Positions 1 to 8,968 of a stretch of 44,978 nt of DNA are shown in pieces. Made by a program: the position numbers and the translations under genes. Every line of letters begins with the position of its first letter. Position 1 is the first letter of the stretch. The notes below the pieces were generated by a model that saw only the letters and a list, made by a program, of their open reading frames with translations, was not told the DNA's origin and ran no database searches. This stretch comes from Acidiferrobacterales bacterium. GTDB lineage: Bacteria > Pseudomonadota > Gammaproteobacteria > Acidiferrobacterales > JAJDNE01. Location of the stretch: positions 1 to 44,978 of the forward strand of contig JAJDNE010000070.1 in assembly GCA_022340825.1 (NCBI GenBank), read 5' to 3'.

Positions 1-18
1 CGTTTTGCAGCTTAAGGA

Positions 19-291
19 CTATTTCGGCTTACCGACGGTTAAACTCTTGCGATTCTTGGCCACCGTTTTTTTACCAACTCCCTTGACCTTGGCCAGGTCA
101 TCCACCGACTTAAAGTCGCCGTGTTTTTTACGATAGGCAACAATATCCTCAGCCTTTTTGATGCCAACTCCTTTCATAATCTTGGAAATCGCCTTGGCAT
201 CGGCTGTATTGATGTCGACCGGTTCTGCCTGAAGCGACAGACTGGCAAGGGAAAGGAAAATAGAAACGAAAATTACCTGGATCAGCTTCAT
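19..291 (-). CDS. ComEA-like helix-hairpin-helix DNA-binding protein, exported
   Basis: A 90-residue protein with an N-terminal signal peptide (hydrophobic residues about 3-20, cleavage after LQA near residue 22) followed by a single ComEA-type domain with two helix-hairpin-helix motifs. The typical pattern VDINTADA is followed by the first HhH (MKGVGIKKAEDIVAYRK) and the second (LAKVKGVGKKTVAKNR). Proteins of this family bind double-stranded DNA non-specifically through the HhH glycines; the periplasmic short form in Gram-negatives takes part in DNA uptake. A strong Shine-Dalgarno (AAGGAGG) lies just upstream of the ATG, and a near-consensus promoter precedes it, so it is probably monocistronic. 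No other competence gene is in the window, so a role in transformation is inferred from the family only. Confidence 0.88.
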   Translation of the reverse strand: MKLIQVIFVSIFLSLASLSLQAEPVDINTADAKAISKIMKGVGIKKAEDIVAYRKKHGDFKSVDDLAKVKGVGKKTVAKNRKSLTVGKPK

Positions 292-331
292 GCTGGAACC
301 TCCTTGTAATGGTTAGATTAAAGTCCTTATC

Positions 332-350
332 ACGTCACTCCATGTGACGT
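332..350. promoter_or_regulatory. Inverted repeat at the predicted comEA transcription start (possible operator or 5' UTR hairpin)
   Basis: A perfect 7-bp inverted repeat, ACGTCAC-TCCAT-GTGACGT, starts exactly where the predicted promoter at 357-384 would begin transcription. It could be a repressor-binding site, or fold as a stem-loop at the 5' end of the mRNA. It lacks a following T-run on the minus strand, so it is not a standard terminator for the upstream pyrF gene. Confidence 0.4.
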
Positions 351-356
351 TGTCTA

Positions 357-384
357 ATAATATTTATTGTGTGACTGATGTCAA
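357..384 (-). promoter_or_regulatory. Sigma-70-type promoter for the comEA-like gene
   Basis: On the minus strand a perfect -35 hexamer TTGACA (379-384) and a -10 TATTAT (357-362, one mismatch to TATAAT) are separated by 16 bases. Transcription would begin near position 350, about 60 bases before the comEA-like start codon. Seen directly by pattern match; activity is inferred. Confidence 0.6.
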
Positions 385-402
385 CCGTTCGACGGGCAAG
401 TT

Positions 403-1122
403 CTAGCTGCTGATCGACGCAATGATCTCCGCCAGTGCCGCTACCGGATCCGGCGCGCGGGTGATCGGGCGACCAATTACCAGGTAGTCCGACCCCTGAC
501 TGATTGCCTCGGCCGGCGTCATGATGCGTGCTTGGTCATTGTTGTCAGATCCGGCCGGGCGGACGCCGGGGGTAACCAACACGAATGCATCACCCTGTGT
601 TTGTTTCAGACTGGCCGCTTCGTGCGGCGAGCAAACCACACCGTCGAGGCCGGCCTGTTGGGCCATCGACGCAAGATTTACTACCATTTCTGACGGCGAT
701 TTCGTCAGCCCGATTTGCGGCAATTCCTCTGCACTATGGCTGGTCAAAATGGTAACGCCAATAAGTAATGGTTTATCCGGGCATCCGTCAATTGCTTCAC
801 GCGCCGCGGCCAGCATTCTGGGACCCCCAAGCGTATGAACATTCAGCATCCACACGCCCAGTTGTGCAGCCGCGCGACAGGCCTGGGCGACCGTATTCGG
901 AATGTCGTGGAATTTCAGGTCCAGGAATACGTCGAACCCGCGTGACGTCAGTTTCTCTACCAGCGATGGACCGGCAAGTGTGAAAAGCTCGAGCCCGACT
1001 TTTAGTCGGCAATCGGAGGGGTGAACGGCGTCAGCAAATGCCAGGGCATCGCCAGCATTGTCATAGTCAAGAGCAACAATGACACGTGGTTCTCTTTCGG
1101 TTGCATTCGGTGTGGTCGCCAT
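403..1122 (-). CDS. pyrF: Orotidine 5'-phosphate decarboxylase
   Basis: A 239-residue class I OMP decarboxylase, the usual length for bacteria. It converts orotidine monophosphate to UMP, the last step of de novo pyrimidine synthesis, in the cytoplasm. The catalytic Asp-Lys-Asp signature is visible as [11 protein letters not shown] near residue 68, and the C-terminal phosphate-binding segment reads VIGRPIT. The start (ATG at 1122) is two bases after the lapB stop, so it is the third gene of a lapA-lapB-pyrF operon, an arrangement also seen in enterobacteria. Confidence 0.97.
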   Translation of the reverse strand: MATTPNATEREPRVIVALDYDNAGDALAFADAVHPSDCRLKVGLELFTLAGPSLVEKLTSRGFDVFLDLKFHDIPNTVAQACRAAAQLGVWMLNVHTLGGPRMLAAAREAIDGCPDKPLLIGVTILTSHSAEELPQIGLTKSPSEMVVNLASMAQQAGLDGVVCSPHEAASLKQTQGDAFVLVTPGVRPAGSDNNDQARIMTPAEAISQGSDYLVIGRPITRAPDPVAALAEIIASISS

Positions 1123-1124
1123 GA

Positions 1125-2306
1125 CTATTCAACCTGCTCTGCTATCGGCTTGACCGTGTTCCAGTGACTACAACCGGGACACAACCAGTAAAGCGAGTTA
1201 CCCCTGAAGCCGCAATGCTGGCAGGCGTAGCCCTGCCGCTGTTCGCCGAGGTGCTCGATGATGCCTTTCAGCATCACCAGGTCATCGCGAGCAGCGCCTT
1301 CGGACTGAAGCATGTTCAGCTCGATCAAGCGGGTCAGGCCATGTACCGATGGATTTTGTCGCAACCAGTTCGCAACAAACTTTTCTGCTGCATCGATGCC
1401 ATCCCTGTCCTTGATGATGTCTGCCAGTACCAGCATCAGGCCACTTCCCTGTTGACGCGCCAGCGCAGCATCGAAGTATTCATACAAGCCTGTCTCGTCG
1501 CCCAGGCGACGGTAGGCATTTGCGATACGCGTCGCCACTTCGCCCAGAAACAGTGGATCCTGTTCCTCGATCCGTTTCCATGCCTTGATTGCTTCCGGGT
1601 CGCGATGTTCCGATGCCTCCAGATCTCCCAACAGGATACTGGCGCGCACACATTTTGAATCGCTGGCAAAGGCCTTGCGTAAATAGGTCCTTGCATCCGT
1701 GTCATTTCCGGCGGTAAATCGTGCTTCCGCCAGCTCGCAGTAATACTGCGCAATGACATCGTCCATGGGAGTTTTGGTCACGCGCGCCAGGCGCCGGCTA
1801 ATATCAATTGCTTTTTCCCATTCCTTTTCCTGCTGATAAATATGCAGCAACCAGCGCAAGGCCTGCTGGCTATACATGCGATTTTCGATCAGCTCGGAAA
1901 AAAGGTTTTCGGCTCGATCCAGCAGGCCTGCTTTCAGATAATCCTGGCCCAATTCAAGCAACGCCAGCGAACGCTGCTCGCGATCCAGCGTCGGTCGGGC
2001 GATCAGGTTCTGGTGAATTCGGATTGCGCGTTCCACTTCACCACGTCGACGAAACAGGTTGCCGAGGGCCAGGTGGGTCTCTGCCGTCTCGGAGTTGACT
2101 TCCAATACCTTAATAAATACTTCGATAGCCTTGTCGGGTTGTTCATTCAGCAGGAAGTTGAGACCGCGGAAATAGGCCTCGGGCAAATCAAAACGATCCT
2201 GCAGCCCCGTTGGTTTACGTTTGCCTTCCCTGCGCGCCATAAACCAGCCGGATGCTGCAGCTACCGGCAATAACAGCCACAGTAATTCCTGTGAACTAAA
2301 TAACAT
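1125..2306 (-). CDS. lapB: Lipopolysaccharide assembly protein B (TPR and rubredoxin-like zinc domain)
   Basis: A 393-residue inner-membrane-anchored protein. Residues about 7-23 form an N-terminal membrane helix, followed by a positively charged stretch and then a long array of tetratricopeptide repeats facing the cytoplasm. The C-terminus carries a rubredoxin-like metal knuckle with two Cys-x2-Cys pairs (CQHC and CPGC). This architecture is that of LapB (YciM), which in E. coli acts with the protease FtsH to control LpxC and so the rate of LPS synthesis. The ATG overlaps the end of lapA by 11 bases, showing translational coupling. Confidence 0.95.
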   Translation of the reverse strand: MLFSSQELLWLLLPVAAASGWFMARREGKRKPTGLQDRFDLPEAYFRGLNFLLNEQPDKAIEVFIKVLEVNSETAETHLALGNLFRRRGEVERAIRIHQNLIARPTLDREQRSLALLELGQDYLKAGLLDRAENLFSELIENRMYSQQALRWLLHIYQQEKEWEKAIDISRRLARVTKTPMDDVIAQYYCELAEARFTAGNDTDARTYLRKAFASDSKCVRASILLGDLEASEHRDPEAIKAWKRIEEQDPLFLGEVATRIANAYRRLGDETGLYEYFDAALARQQGSGLMLVLADIIKDRDGIDAAEKFVANWLRQNPSVHGLTRLIELNMLQSEGAARDDLVMLKGIIEHLGEQRQGYACQHCGFRGNSLYWLCPGCSHWNTVKPIAEQVE

Positions 2307-2592
2307 CTTTTATCGGTAGCGACCGGAGATTCTCGACTTCCTGCTCCACCTGTTTGACTTCTCGGCGTGCCTTGGCAAGCTTGCGGCGTGCCTTTACCAC
2401 CATACGCAGACTGACGAGATAGCCGATGGCGACACCGATCGCGAGGGTTAGTACCAGAATCACGGAAAGCGGTGCATTCCAGTGAACCCCCAGGTAGTAG
2501 TTGAGATCGACACTCTGATTATTTCGAAACGCGAAGGTAATACCGATAAAGAAAATTACGATCGTCACAGCAATGTAGAACAAGCGTTTCAT
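2296..2592 (-). CDS. lapA: Lipopolysaccharide assembly protein A domain protein (DUF1049)
   Basis: A 98-residue membrane protein with two transmembrane helices (about residues 4-20 and 41-62) and a charged, probably coiled-coil C-terminal tail rich in Lys, Arg and Glu. Length, topology and position directly before lapB match LapA/YciS. A strong ribosome-binding site (GGGAGG) precedes the ATG. It is the first gene after the ihfB terminator and so probably heads the lapA-lapB-pyrF transcript. Confidence 0.92.
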   Translation of the reverse strand: MKRLFYIAVTIVIFFIGITFAFRNNQSVDLNYYLGVHWNAPLSVILVLTLAIGVAIGYLVSLRMVVKARRKLAKARREVKQVEQEVENLRSLPIKDVI

Positions 2593-2632
2593 GGCGCCTC
2601 CCGCCGAATCAGAACCGATATATCCAGTCTAT

Positions 2633-2663
2633 AAAAAAAGGCATCGGAATCCCGATGCCTTTT
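2633..2663 (-). terminator. Rho-independent terminator after ihfB
   Basis: A perfect 12-bp stem (AAAAGGCATCGG at 2636-2647 with CCGATGCCTTTT at 2652-2663) and a 4-base loop. Read on the minus strand it is followed by a run of seven T. It separates the rpsA-ihfB transcript from lapA-lapB-pyrF. Confidence 0.9.
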
Positions 2664-2698
2664 AATATTACCCTGTCCGGGAACCCAGACAAAACCTG

Positions 2699-2995
2699 TC
2701 AATTCTCTCCCCCGGGGGCATCCTTGACGCGTTCACGCAGTTCCTTGCCGGGTTTGAAATGTGGAACGTACTTGTCCGGCACATGAACGGTAGAACCGGT
2801 CTTCGGATTGCGGCCCACCCTTGGAGGGCGGTAGTGCAGCGAAAAGCTACCAAAACCACGCACTTCAATCCGATCACCCATTGCCAGCGCCACAGACATC
2901 TGCTCGAGCAATTCCTTTACAGCCAGTTCTACATCTTTGTGATCAAGCTGTGGCTGTTTTGATGCCAGTGCTTCAATCAGTTCAGACTTGGTCAT
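2699..2995 (-). CDS. ihfB: Integration host factor subunit beta
   Basis: A 98-residue HU/IHF-family nucleoid protein. The DNA-intercalating arm is visible as GRNPKTG, preceded by [14 protein letters not shown] and followed by [12 protein letters not shown], all typical of the beta subunit. The ATG at 2995 gives the family N-terminus [10 protein letters not shown]; an upstream GTG at 3004 would add three residues and is less likely. IHF bends DNA sharply at specific sites. The gene follows rpsA directly, as in most gammaproteobacteria, and its partner ihfA is at 39903-40223. Confidence 0.97.
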   Translation of the reverse strand: MTKSELIEALASKQPQLDHKDVELAVKELLEQMSVALAMGDRIEVRGFGSFSLHYRPPRVGRNPKTGSTVHVPDKYVPHFKPGKELRERVKDAPGGEN

Positions 2996-3026
2996 ATGCG
3001 TCACCCCACCCGATAACCAGTCGTTA

Positions 3027-4712
3027 TCAGGAATCGTCCTCTTCGCTTGCGCCGAGCTTCTCTTTCAGCGCCTCACCCAGTGAAGTGGTGGCGGTTGCTG
3101 ATTTACGTGAATACTCTTCAACGGCTTCGCTTTCTTCCTGCATATCCTTCGCCTTGATGGAAAGCGAGATCTTGCGGTTCTTGCGGTCAATCGTAGTGAT
3201 CTTGGCCTCGACCTCGTCACCTTCGTTCAGCAAGGTGCGGGCATCTTCCACGCGGTCACGTGAGAGCTCACTGGCGCGCAGGTAACCCTCGATGTCATCA
3301 CCCAGGTTAATCACCGCACCCTTGGCTTCGACGCTGGTCACTTTACCAACCACGATCGAACCCTTGCCGTGCTCGGCAACATAAACGGTAAACGGATCAC
3401 CGCCCAGTTGCTTGATGCCGAGGGAAATACGCTCGCGCTCAGGATCGACGGCCAGCACAATGGCTTCGACTTCATCACCCTTCTTGAATTCGCGCACTGC
3501 TTCCTCACCCGGGCGATTCCATGACAGGTCGCTAAGGTGGATCAGACCATCAATACCGCCGTCCAGTCCGACAAAGACACCGAAATCGGTAATCGATTTG
3601 ATGGTGCCGGTCACATGGTCATTCTTGTTATGGGTCGCAGCAAATTCTTCCCACGGATTGACCTGGCACTGCTTGATGCCCAGCGAGATGCGGCGACGCT
3701 CGATATCGATATCGAGAATCATCACCTCGACCTCATCACCCAGCTGTACAACCTTGTTCGGGTGAACGTTCTTGTTGGTCCAGTCCATTTCGGAAACGTG
3801 AACCAGGCCTTCGACACCCTCTTCGATCTCGACGAATGCACCGTAATCAGTAATGTTGGTCACGCGGCCAAACAGGCGGGTGCCTTCAGGATAGCGACGG
3901 GCAATATCAACCCACGGATCATCACCCAGCTGTTTCAGACCCAGTGATACGCGATTGCGTTCACGGTCGTAGCGCAACACCTTGGCTTCAATCTCGTCAC
4001 CGATGTTCAATACTTCGGAAGGATGCTTCACACGCTTCCAGGCCAGATCGGTAATGTGCAGCAGGCCATCAACGCCGCCCAGGTCGACGAAGGCACCGTA
4101 ATCGGTCAGGTTCTTGACGATACCGGTAACGGTCTGGCCTTCTTCGAGGTTGGCCAACAGTTCATCACGGTCAGCGGAAAGCTCGGTTTCCACCACGGCG
4201 CGACGCGAGACCACGACGTTATTCCGCTTGCGATCGATCTTGATAACCTTGAATTCGAGTTCCTTGCCTTCGAGGTAGGACGGGTCACGCACCGGGCGCA
4301 CATCTACCAGCGAGGCTGGCAGGAAAGCGCGAATACTGTCGATGGAGATGGTGAAACCACCCTTGACCTTGCCAGTCATGACGCCCTTGACGATAGACTG
4401 GTCTTCGAACGCCGTCTCGAGGACATCCCATGCCTTGACGCGCATGGCCTTCTCGCGTGACAGCTGTGTTTCGCCGAAACCGTTTTCCAGTGATTCCAGG
4501 ACGACTTCGATGTCATCGCCGACATTGACGGCAACGTGGCCTTCGTGGTCCTTGAATTGGGAGATCGGGATAATGCCTTCGGACTTGAGCCCGGCATTTA
4601 CGACTACAACGTCATCGGTGATGGAGACGACTTCGCCGGTGATTAATTCACCAGGCTTGAAATTGGAGTTTTGATAGCTCTGTTCAAATAGTTCAGCGAA
4701 ACTTTCAGACAT
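3027..4712 (-). CDS. rpsA: 30S ribosomal protein S1
   Basis: A 561-residue protein of normal length for gammaproteobacterial S1, with six S1/OB-fold repeats. Repeats 3-6 are the clearest, with recurring motifs such as [43 protein letters not shown] and [23 protein letters not shown]1 binds single-stranded mRNA and brings it to the 30S subunit. No good Shine-Dalgarno lies at normal spacing before the ATG, which is expected since rpsA is classically autoregulated through a structured leader. A small hairpin (GTGGC/GCCAC, 4734-4747) lies in that leader. The 115 bases between cmk and rpsA hold no other gene. Confidence 0.98.
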   Translation of the reverse strand: MSESFAELFEQSYQNSNFKPGELITGEVVSITDDVVVVNAGLKSEGIIPISQFKDHEGHVAVNVGDDIEVVLESLENGFGETQLSREKAMRVKAWDVLETAFEDQSIVKGVMTGKVKGGFTISIDSIRAFLPASLVDVRPVRDPSYLEGKELEFKVIKIDRKRNNVVVSRRAVVETELSADRDELLANLEEGQTVTGIVKNLTDYGAFVDLGGVDGLLHITDLAWKRVKHPSEVLNIGDEIEAKVLRYDRERNRVSLGLKQLGDDPWVDIARRYPEGTRLFGRVTNITDYGAFVEIEEGVEGLVHVSEMDWTNKNVHPNKVVQLGDEVEVMILDIDIERRRISLGIKQCQVNPWEEFAATHNKNDHVTGTIKSITDFGVFVGLDGGIDGLIHLSDLSWNRPGEEAVREFKKGDEVEAIVLAVDPERERISLGIKQLGGDPFTVYVAEHGKGSIVVGKVTSVEAKGAVINLGDDIEGYLRASELSRDRVEDARTLLNEGDEVEAKITTIDRKNRKISLSIKAKDMQEESEAVEEYSRKSATATTSLGEALKEKLGASEEDDS

Positions 4713-4827
4713 TAGTAAATGGTTAACCTGTTAGTGGCCTGAGCCACCCCTGTTTGCCACACCACTGCTGACGCCAATCTTGCCGGCCCAGCCGCAACAT
4801 GGGTTATCGTTAAAAAAGTGAGACCCG

Positions 4828-5529
4828 TTAAGCCCCAAGCCTGTCCTGCAGCAAACCATCAATATGGTCCACCACCTGGTCAATTGTCATGGACGATGTG
4901 TCAACGACAATGGCATCGTCTGCCGGCTTCAGCGGGGATGCGGTGCGTTCACTATCGCGCGCATCGCGGTCACGGATCTCCCCCAGAAGGCGCGGAAGAT
5001 TAACATCGAATCCCTTTTCCATCAACTGCTTATAGCGCCTTTTTGCCCGCACCTCGGCGCTGGCGGTGAGGAATATCTTGAGCAGCGCACCTGGGAAGAT
5101 GGTTGTGCCCATATCGCGGCCATCCGCCACCAACCCTGGCAACATCTGAAACTGTTGTTGGCGAGCAAAAAGCGCCTTCCGGACGCTTGGCAGCGCTGCA
5201 ATCCTCGAGGCAAACTCGCCAATCTCTTCAGTCCGCAGCAAATCACCCACTTCTTTGCCATCGAGAATGACGGTGGCGATTGCACCAGGCTGGAGCACAA
5301 ATTCGACATCAAGATTGCGTGCAATCGCCTCCAATTCATCGATCCGGTCAGTATCGATCCCGGCATTTCTCGCTGCCAGCGCCACCAGCCGATACAGTGC
5401 ACCACTGTCCAGATAGTGCCAGCCATGGCGAACTGCAATTAGCTGGCTAATGGTGCCCTTGCCAGAGCCGCTCGGGCCATCAATAGTGAGCACCGGCGCT
5501 GACGTATCTGGGGCAGAAGAATGGGCCAT
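4828..5529 (-). CDS. cmk: Cytidylate kinase
   Basis: A 233-residue P-loop kinase that phosphorylates CMP and dCMP. The Walker A motif GPSGSGKGT lies near the N-terminus, the substrate-binding segment is DSGALYR, and the GRDMGTTIFP motif is characteristic of bacterial CMP kinases. It sits between aroA and rpsA, a conserved arrangement. The start is 20 bases after the aroA stop. Confidence 0.97.
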   Translation of the reverse strand: MAHSSAPDTSAPVLTIDGPSGSGKGTISQLIAVRHGWHYLDSGALYRLVALAARNAGIDTDRIDELEAIARNLDVEFVLQPGAIATVILDGKEVGDLLRTEEIGEFASRIAALPSVRKALFARQQQFQMLPGLVADGRDMGTTIFPGALLKIFLTASAEVRAKRRYKQLMEKGFDVNLPRLLGEIRDRDARDSERTASPLKPADDAIVVDTSSMTIDQVVDHIDGLLQDRLGA

Positions 5530-5549
5530 GGACGCTATCGCCTCGCCAA

Positions 5550-6875
5550 CTAGCCGGCCTGACGGATCCGAAGGCCGGCTTCGTGTGCCAGCGACACGAA
5601 ATTGGGAAATGAGGTATTAACGTTGCGGCAGTCAAGTATGGTGATGGGGCCACTTGCCCGCAATCCGGCGATAGCAAAGGCCATGGCGATTCGGTGGTCG
5701 TCGTGGCTGTCGACCTCCCCGCCTCCGATCGAGCCGCCTTTTATAATGATACCGTCCTCGGTCTCCTGGACCGCCACGCCGAGACGCTTCAGTCCTTCTG
5801 CCATCACCGCAATGCGATCGCTTTCTTTTACTCTCAGTTCCCTCGCCCCGGTCAGCACCGTGGTGCCCGCTGCACAGGCGGCGGCAACAAAAAGGACCGG
5901 GAATTCATCAATGGCCAAAGGCACCTGGTCCTCTGGGATATGAATTCCTTTCAGCTGGGCCGAACGTACATGAATATCAGCGACTGGTTCACCACCAATG
6001 GTGCGCTCATTTCCCAGTGTGATATCTGCTCCCATGTCCTGCAGGATGTGGAGCACGCCAATACGGGTTGGATTGATGCCCACATGCTCCAGCACCAGGT
6101 CGGAATCCGGGGCAATCGAGGCACCGACCAGAAAGAATGCCGCCGAGGAGATGTCTGCGGGGACGTCGATATTGCAGGCCTTGAGTCGCCCGCCTCCTTC
6201 GAGGCTGGAAACGGAGCCCTTCTTCACCACCGGGTAGCCAAAGCCGCGTAGCATGCGCTCGGTATGGTCCCGGGTAGGCGCAGGTTCCGTGACCGTGGTT
6301 TCACCCTCGGCATACATGCCAGCTAACAACAGTGCCGACTTTACCTGGGCACTGGCGACCGGCATGTCATAGGTAATCCCGTTCAGTTTTCGTCCGCCGC
6401 GTATTCTCAGGGGCGGGCGACCGCCTTCAGCGGTATCAATCTCCGCGCCCATGGTGCGCAGGGGGTCGGCTACCCGATTCATCGGTCGCCTGGTTAGCGA
6501 CGCATCGCCGGTCAATTCGGTATCAAAATCCTGCCCGGCGAGAATGCCACTCATCAGCCGCATGGCCGTACCGGAGTTGCCCATATCCAACGTTCTATTA
6601 GGTGTGCGCAAACCGTGCAGCCCGACACCGTTAATAACCAGTCGACCATTGTCTGGTCCCGTGGCGTCAACGCCCATGGCGCGAAACGCCTCAAGCGTTG
6701 CCAGTACGTCCTCGCCTTCGAGCAAGCCACTTACCTCGGTCACGCCCTCGGCCAGCGAACCGAGCATGACCGAGCGATGCGAGATCGACTTGTCGCCAGG
6801 GACGCGTAATTTACCCGACAGCCTGCCACCTGGCTCGACAAGGAAATCAATCGTGTTTTCGGATGTTTTGCTCAT
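5550..6875 (-). CDS. aroA: 3-phosphoshikimate 1-carboxyvinyltransferase (EPSP synthase)
   Basis: A 441-residue EPSP synthase, sixth enzyme of the shikimate pathway, joining phosphoenolpyruvate to shikimate 3-phosphate. Visible motifs are the N-terminal PGDKSISHR, the PEP-binding LDMGNSGTAMRLM, and the C-terminal ELRVKESDR. The PEP loop has Ala after the GT (NSGTAMR), as found in class II enzymes, which are less sensitive to glyphosate; that sensitivity class is an inference from motif and length only. It lies 27 bases after tyrA in the same direction. Confidence 0.96.
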   Translation of the reverse strand: MSKTSENTIDFLVEPGGRLSGKLRVPGDKSISHRSVMLGSLAEGVTEVSGLLEGEDVLATLEAFRAMGVDATGPDNGRLVINGVGLHGLRTPNRTLDMGNSGTAMRLMSGILAGQDFDTELTGDASLTRRPMNRVADPLRTMGAEIDTAEGGRPPLRIRGGRKLNGITYDMPVASAQVKSALLLAGMYAEGETTVTEPAPTRDHTERMLRGFGYPVVKKGSVSSLEGGGRLKACNIDVPADISSAAFFLVGASIAPDSDLVLEHVGINPTRIGVLHILQDMGADITLGNERTIGGEPVADIHVRSAQLKGIHIPEDQVPLAIDEFPVLFVAAACAAGTTVLTGARELRVKESDRIAVMAEGLKRLGVAVQETEDGIIIKGGSIGGGEVDSHDDHRIAMAFAIAGLRASGPITILDCRNVNTSFPNFVSLAHEAGLRIRQAG

Positions 6876-6902
6876 TTTGTTGCAAGACGTGGAGACACAG
6901 GC

Positions 6903-7796
6903 CTATTCGACACTGTCCGGCGAATCACTGGGCGCAGGCTTTACATAGGTTTCCCGGGCATGGCGCGCACGCTCGAACGTATTCATGAGCCACTCTCCGT
7001 TTCCTGCCTCGATGGCGGCCATGACTTCACCCAGGTCGTCGCTGAAATTCTGTAGCAATTTCAATAATGGTTCGCGATTGGCGACACAAATATCGCGCCA
7101 CATGGTCGGATCACTACTGGCGATACGGGTGAAGTCACGGAATCCGCCGGCGGCCAGATCAAAAATCTCACGATGATCATCGCGCCGCACCAGCATATCT
7201 ACCAGCGCATAGGCCAGCACATGCGGCAAGTGGCTGCTGGCAGCCAGGACGATATCGTGCTGCTGTGCGTCAATCATACGAACGCTCGCACCTGACGCCT
7301 CCCACATCGCCCGCACGGTTTCGACCGCGCCGGGGTCGGTATCCGGCTCCGGACTCAAAATAATTTGATGGTTCTGAAACAGGTCCTCGCGTGATGCCGC
7401 AACGCCACTCTGCTCGGTGCCTGCAATCGGGTGACCGGGTACAAATCGTGAGAACTCTGTCGCACCAAGCGCCTCGCGAGCCATCGTAACTACAGACGTC
7501 TTGACGCTGCCGACATCGGTCACGATGGTTTCGCGCGTAATTCTGCCCGCCAGCTGCGAAAATATTTCGGTCATGGCACCGACCGGTACCGCCACCACGA
7601 TCATGTCTGCGTCTTCGATGGCGGCAACGAGGTTCACCTCTGCGCGATCGACAACGCCCATTTCTACCGCCAGCTTCAGGTTATTCAGGTTGCGTCCGAA
7701 ACCAACTATTTCCTGAACATGGCCGGCACGTCGCAACGCCCTGGCGAGCGAGCCTCCTATCAAACCAATCCCAATTATTGCGAGTTTGTTTATCAT
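6903..7796 (-). CDS. tyrA: Prephenate (or arogenate) dehydrogenase
   Basis: A 297-residue monofunctional dehydrogenase of tyrosine synthesis. The Rossmann glycine motif GIGLIGGSLARAL is at residues 9-21, and the substrate-binding segment HPIAGTEQSG is also visible. There is no chorismate mutase domain, unlike the E. coli bifunctional TyrA, and no obvious C-terminal ACT domain. In Pseudomonas the same function is fused to AroA, while here the two are separate genes 27 bases apart. Prephenate versus arogenate preference cannot be read from the sequence. Confidence 0.94.
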   Translation of the reverse strand: MINKLAIIGIGLIGGSLARALRRAGHVQEIVGFGRNLNNLKLAVEMGVVDRAEVNLVAAIEDADMIVVAVPVGAMTEIFSQLAGRITRETIVTDVGSVKTSVVTMAREALGATEFSRFVPGHPIAGTEQSGVAASREDLFQNHQIILSPEPDTDPGAVETVRAMWEASGASVRMIDAQQHDIVLAASSHLPHVLAYALVDMLVRRDDHREIFDLAAGGFRDFTRIASSDPTMWRDICVANREPLLKLLQNFSDDLGEVMAAIEAGNGEWLMNTFERARHARETYVKPAPSDSPDSVE

Positions 7797-7862
7797 TATT
7801 TATTGGTCTTAATTTTTTTAGTAACCGGGCCGAACTTCTTCTATCCAGGGTGCAAGAAACAA

Positions 7863-8966
7863 CTAGCGATTCAATACTGCTGTCAGTGCCTCGAGAAATT
7901 TTCTGTTCTCATTTTCGGTACCAATCGTAATGCGCAGATGATTTGGCATTTCATAGTTTGCCACGGGCCGTACTATAACGCCTTTGTGCAAGAGTTGTTC
8001 GTAGACATCAGCCCCCTTGCGACCGACATCGACTGCAACAAAATTACCCACCGACGGTATATAGTCCAGACCCATTTTTTCAAACGCTGCTACCAGTTGT
8101 TTCATTCCGGCCGCATTCAATGATCGCGATGCCTCAAGGTGAGTCTCATCAGCGAGTGCCGCTTCCGCCGCTGCCAGGGCAAGACTGTTGGTATTAAACG
8201 GTTGCCGAACACGATTCAGCATATCGGCAATCGCCGGGCTGGACACACCATAACCAATGCGCAACCCTGCCAAACCGTAAATCTTGGAAAAGGTCCGTGT
8301 GACAACAAGATTGTCGAACTCAGGCAACCACGCCATCGCATTTGGATAGTCAGCCGCCTCGACATATTCGAAGTAGGCCTCATCAATGACACACAGAACA
8401 TGTGCCGGCAAGGCGGCAACAAACGATTTCAGCTCATCGCCACGATGCCAGGTCCCTGTCGGGTTGTTGGGATTTGCGATAAATACTACGCGGGTACGAT
8501 CGCTAATATGGTCTGCCATCGCCTCCAGATCACAGCCCCAGTTCTTGGCTGGCACCACCACTGCTGTCGCGCCGACCGCCTGTGTCACGATTGGATAAAC
8601 AGCAAACGAATGCTGGGAAAACACAACATCGTTTTCCGGTGACACAAATGCACGCGCAATGAACTCAAGCACATCGTTTGAACCGTTACCCAGGGTAATC
8701 TGGTCAGGCGCCAGCCCGAATTTTTTTGACAAGGCTTTCTTCAGGCTGAAGCCGTTGCCGTCCGGGTAGCGCGCCAGCTCGGCAAGACGCGGTGCTATCG
8801 CCGCGAGCGCAACGGGGCTGGGGCCAAGCGGATTTTCATTGGATGCCAGTTTGATCGCGTCGCGAATTCCAAACTCGCGCTCGAGCTCTTCCAGCGGTTT
8901 GCCAGGTTCATACGGGCGCAGCCCGCGAACACCCGCGAGTGCGAGTGCGTCGATATCGAGCGTCAT
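7863..8966 (-). CDS. hisC: Histidinol-phosphate / aromatic aminotransferase
   Basis: A 367-residue fold type I PLP enzyme of the HisC family. The PLP-binding lysine lies in TRTFSKIYGLAGLRIGYG, and SNENPLGPSP near residue 41 and NPNNPTGTW are also typical. Placed between pheA and tyrA it most likely acts as the aromatic aminotransferase of phenylalanine and tyrosine synthesis (the hisC2 type of Pseudomonas), although histidine synthesis cannot be excluded. It starts two bases after pheA. A 66-base gap before tyrA has no visible terminator. Confidence 0.93.
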   Translation of the reverse strand: MTLDIDALALAGVRGLRPYEPGKPLEELEREFGIRDAIKLASNENPLGPSPVALAAIAPRLAELARYPDGNGFSLKKALSKKFGLAPDQITLGNGSNDVLEFIARAFVSPENDVVFSQHSFAVYPIVTQAVGATAVVVPAKNWGCDLEAMADHISDRTRVVFIANPNNPTGTWHRGDELKSFVAALPAHVLCVIDEAYFEYVEAADYPNAMAWLPEFDNLVVTRTFSKIYGLAGLRIGYGVSSPAIADMLNRVRQPFNTNSLALAAAEAALADETHLEASRSLNAAGMKQLVAAFEKMGLDYIPSVGNFVAVDVGRKGADVYEQLLHKGVIVRPVANYEMPNHLRITIGTENENRKFLEALTAVLNR

Positions 8967-8968
8967 TG

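Noticed and set aside
3537-4460. Open frames on the plus strand opposite rpsA
   Set aside because: They lie antisense to S1 repeats, have no ribosome-binding site or family likeness, and repeat because the S1 domains repeat.
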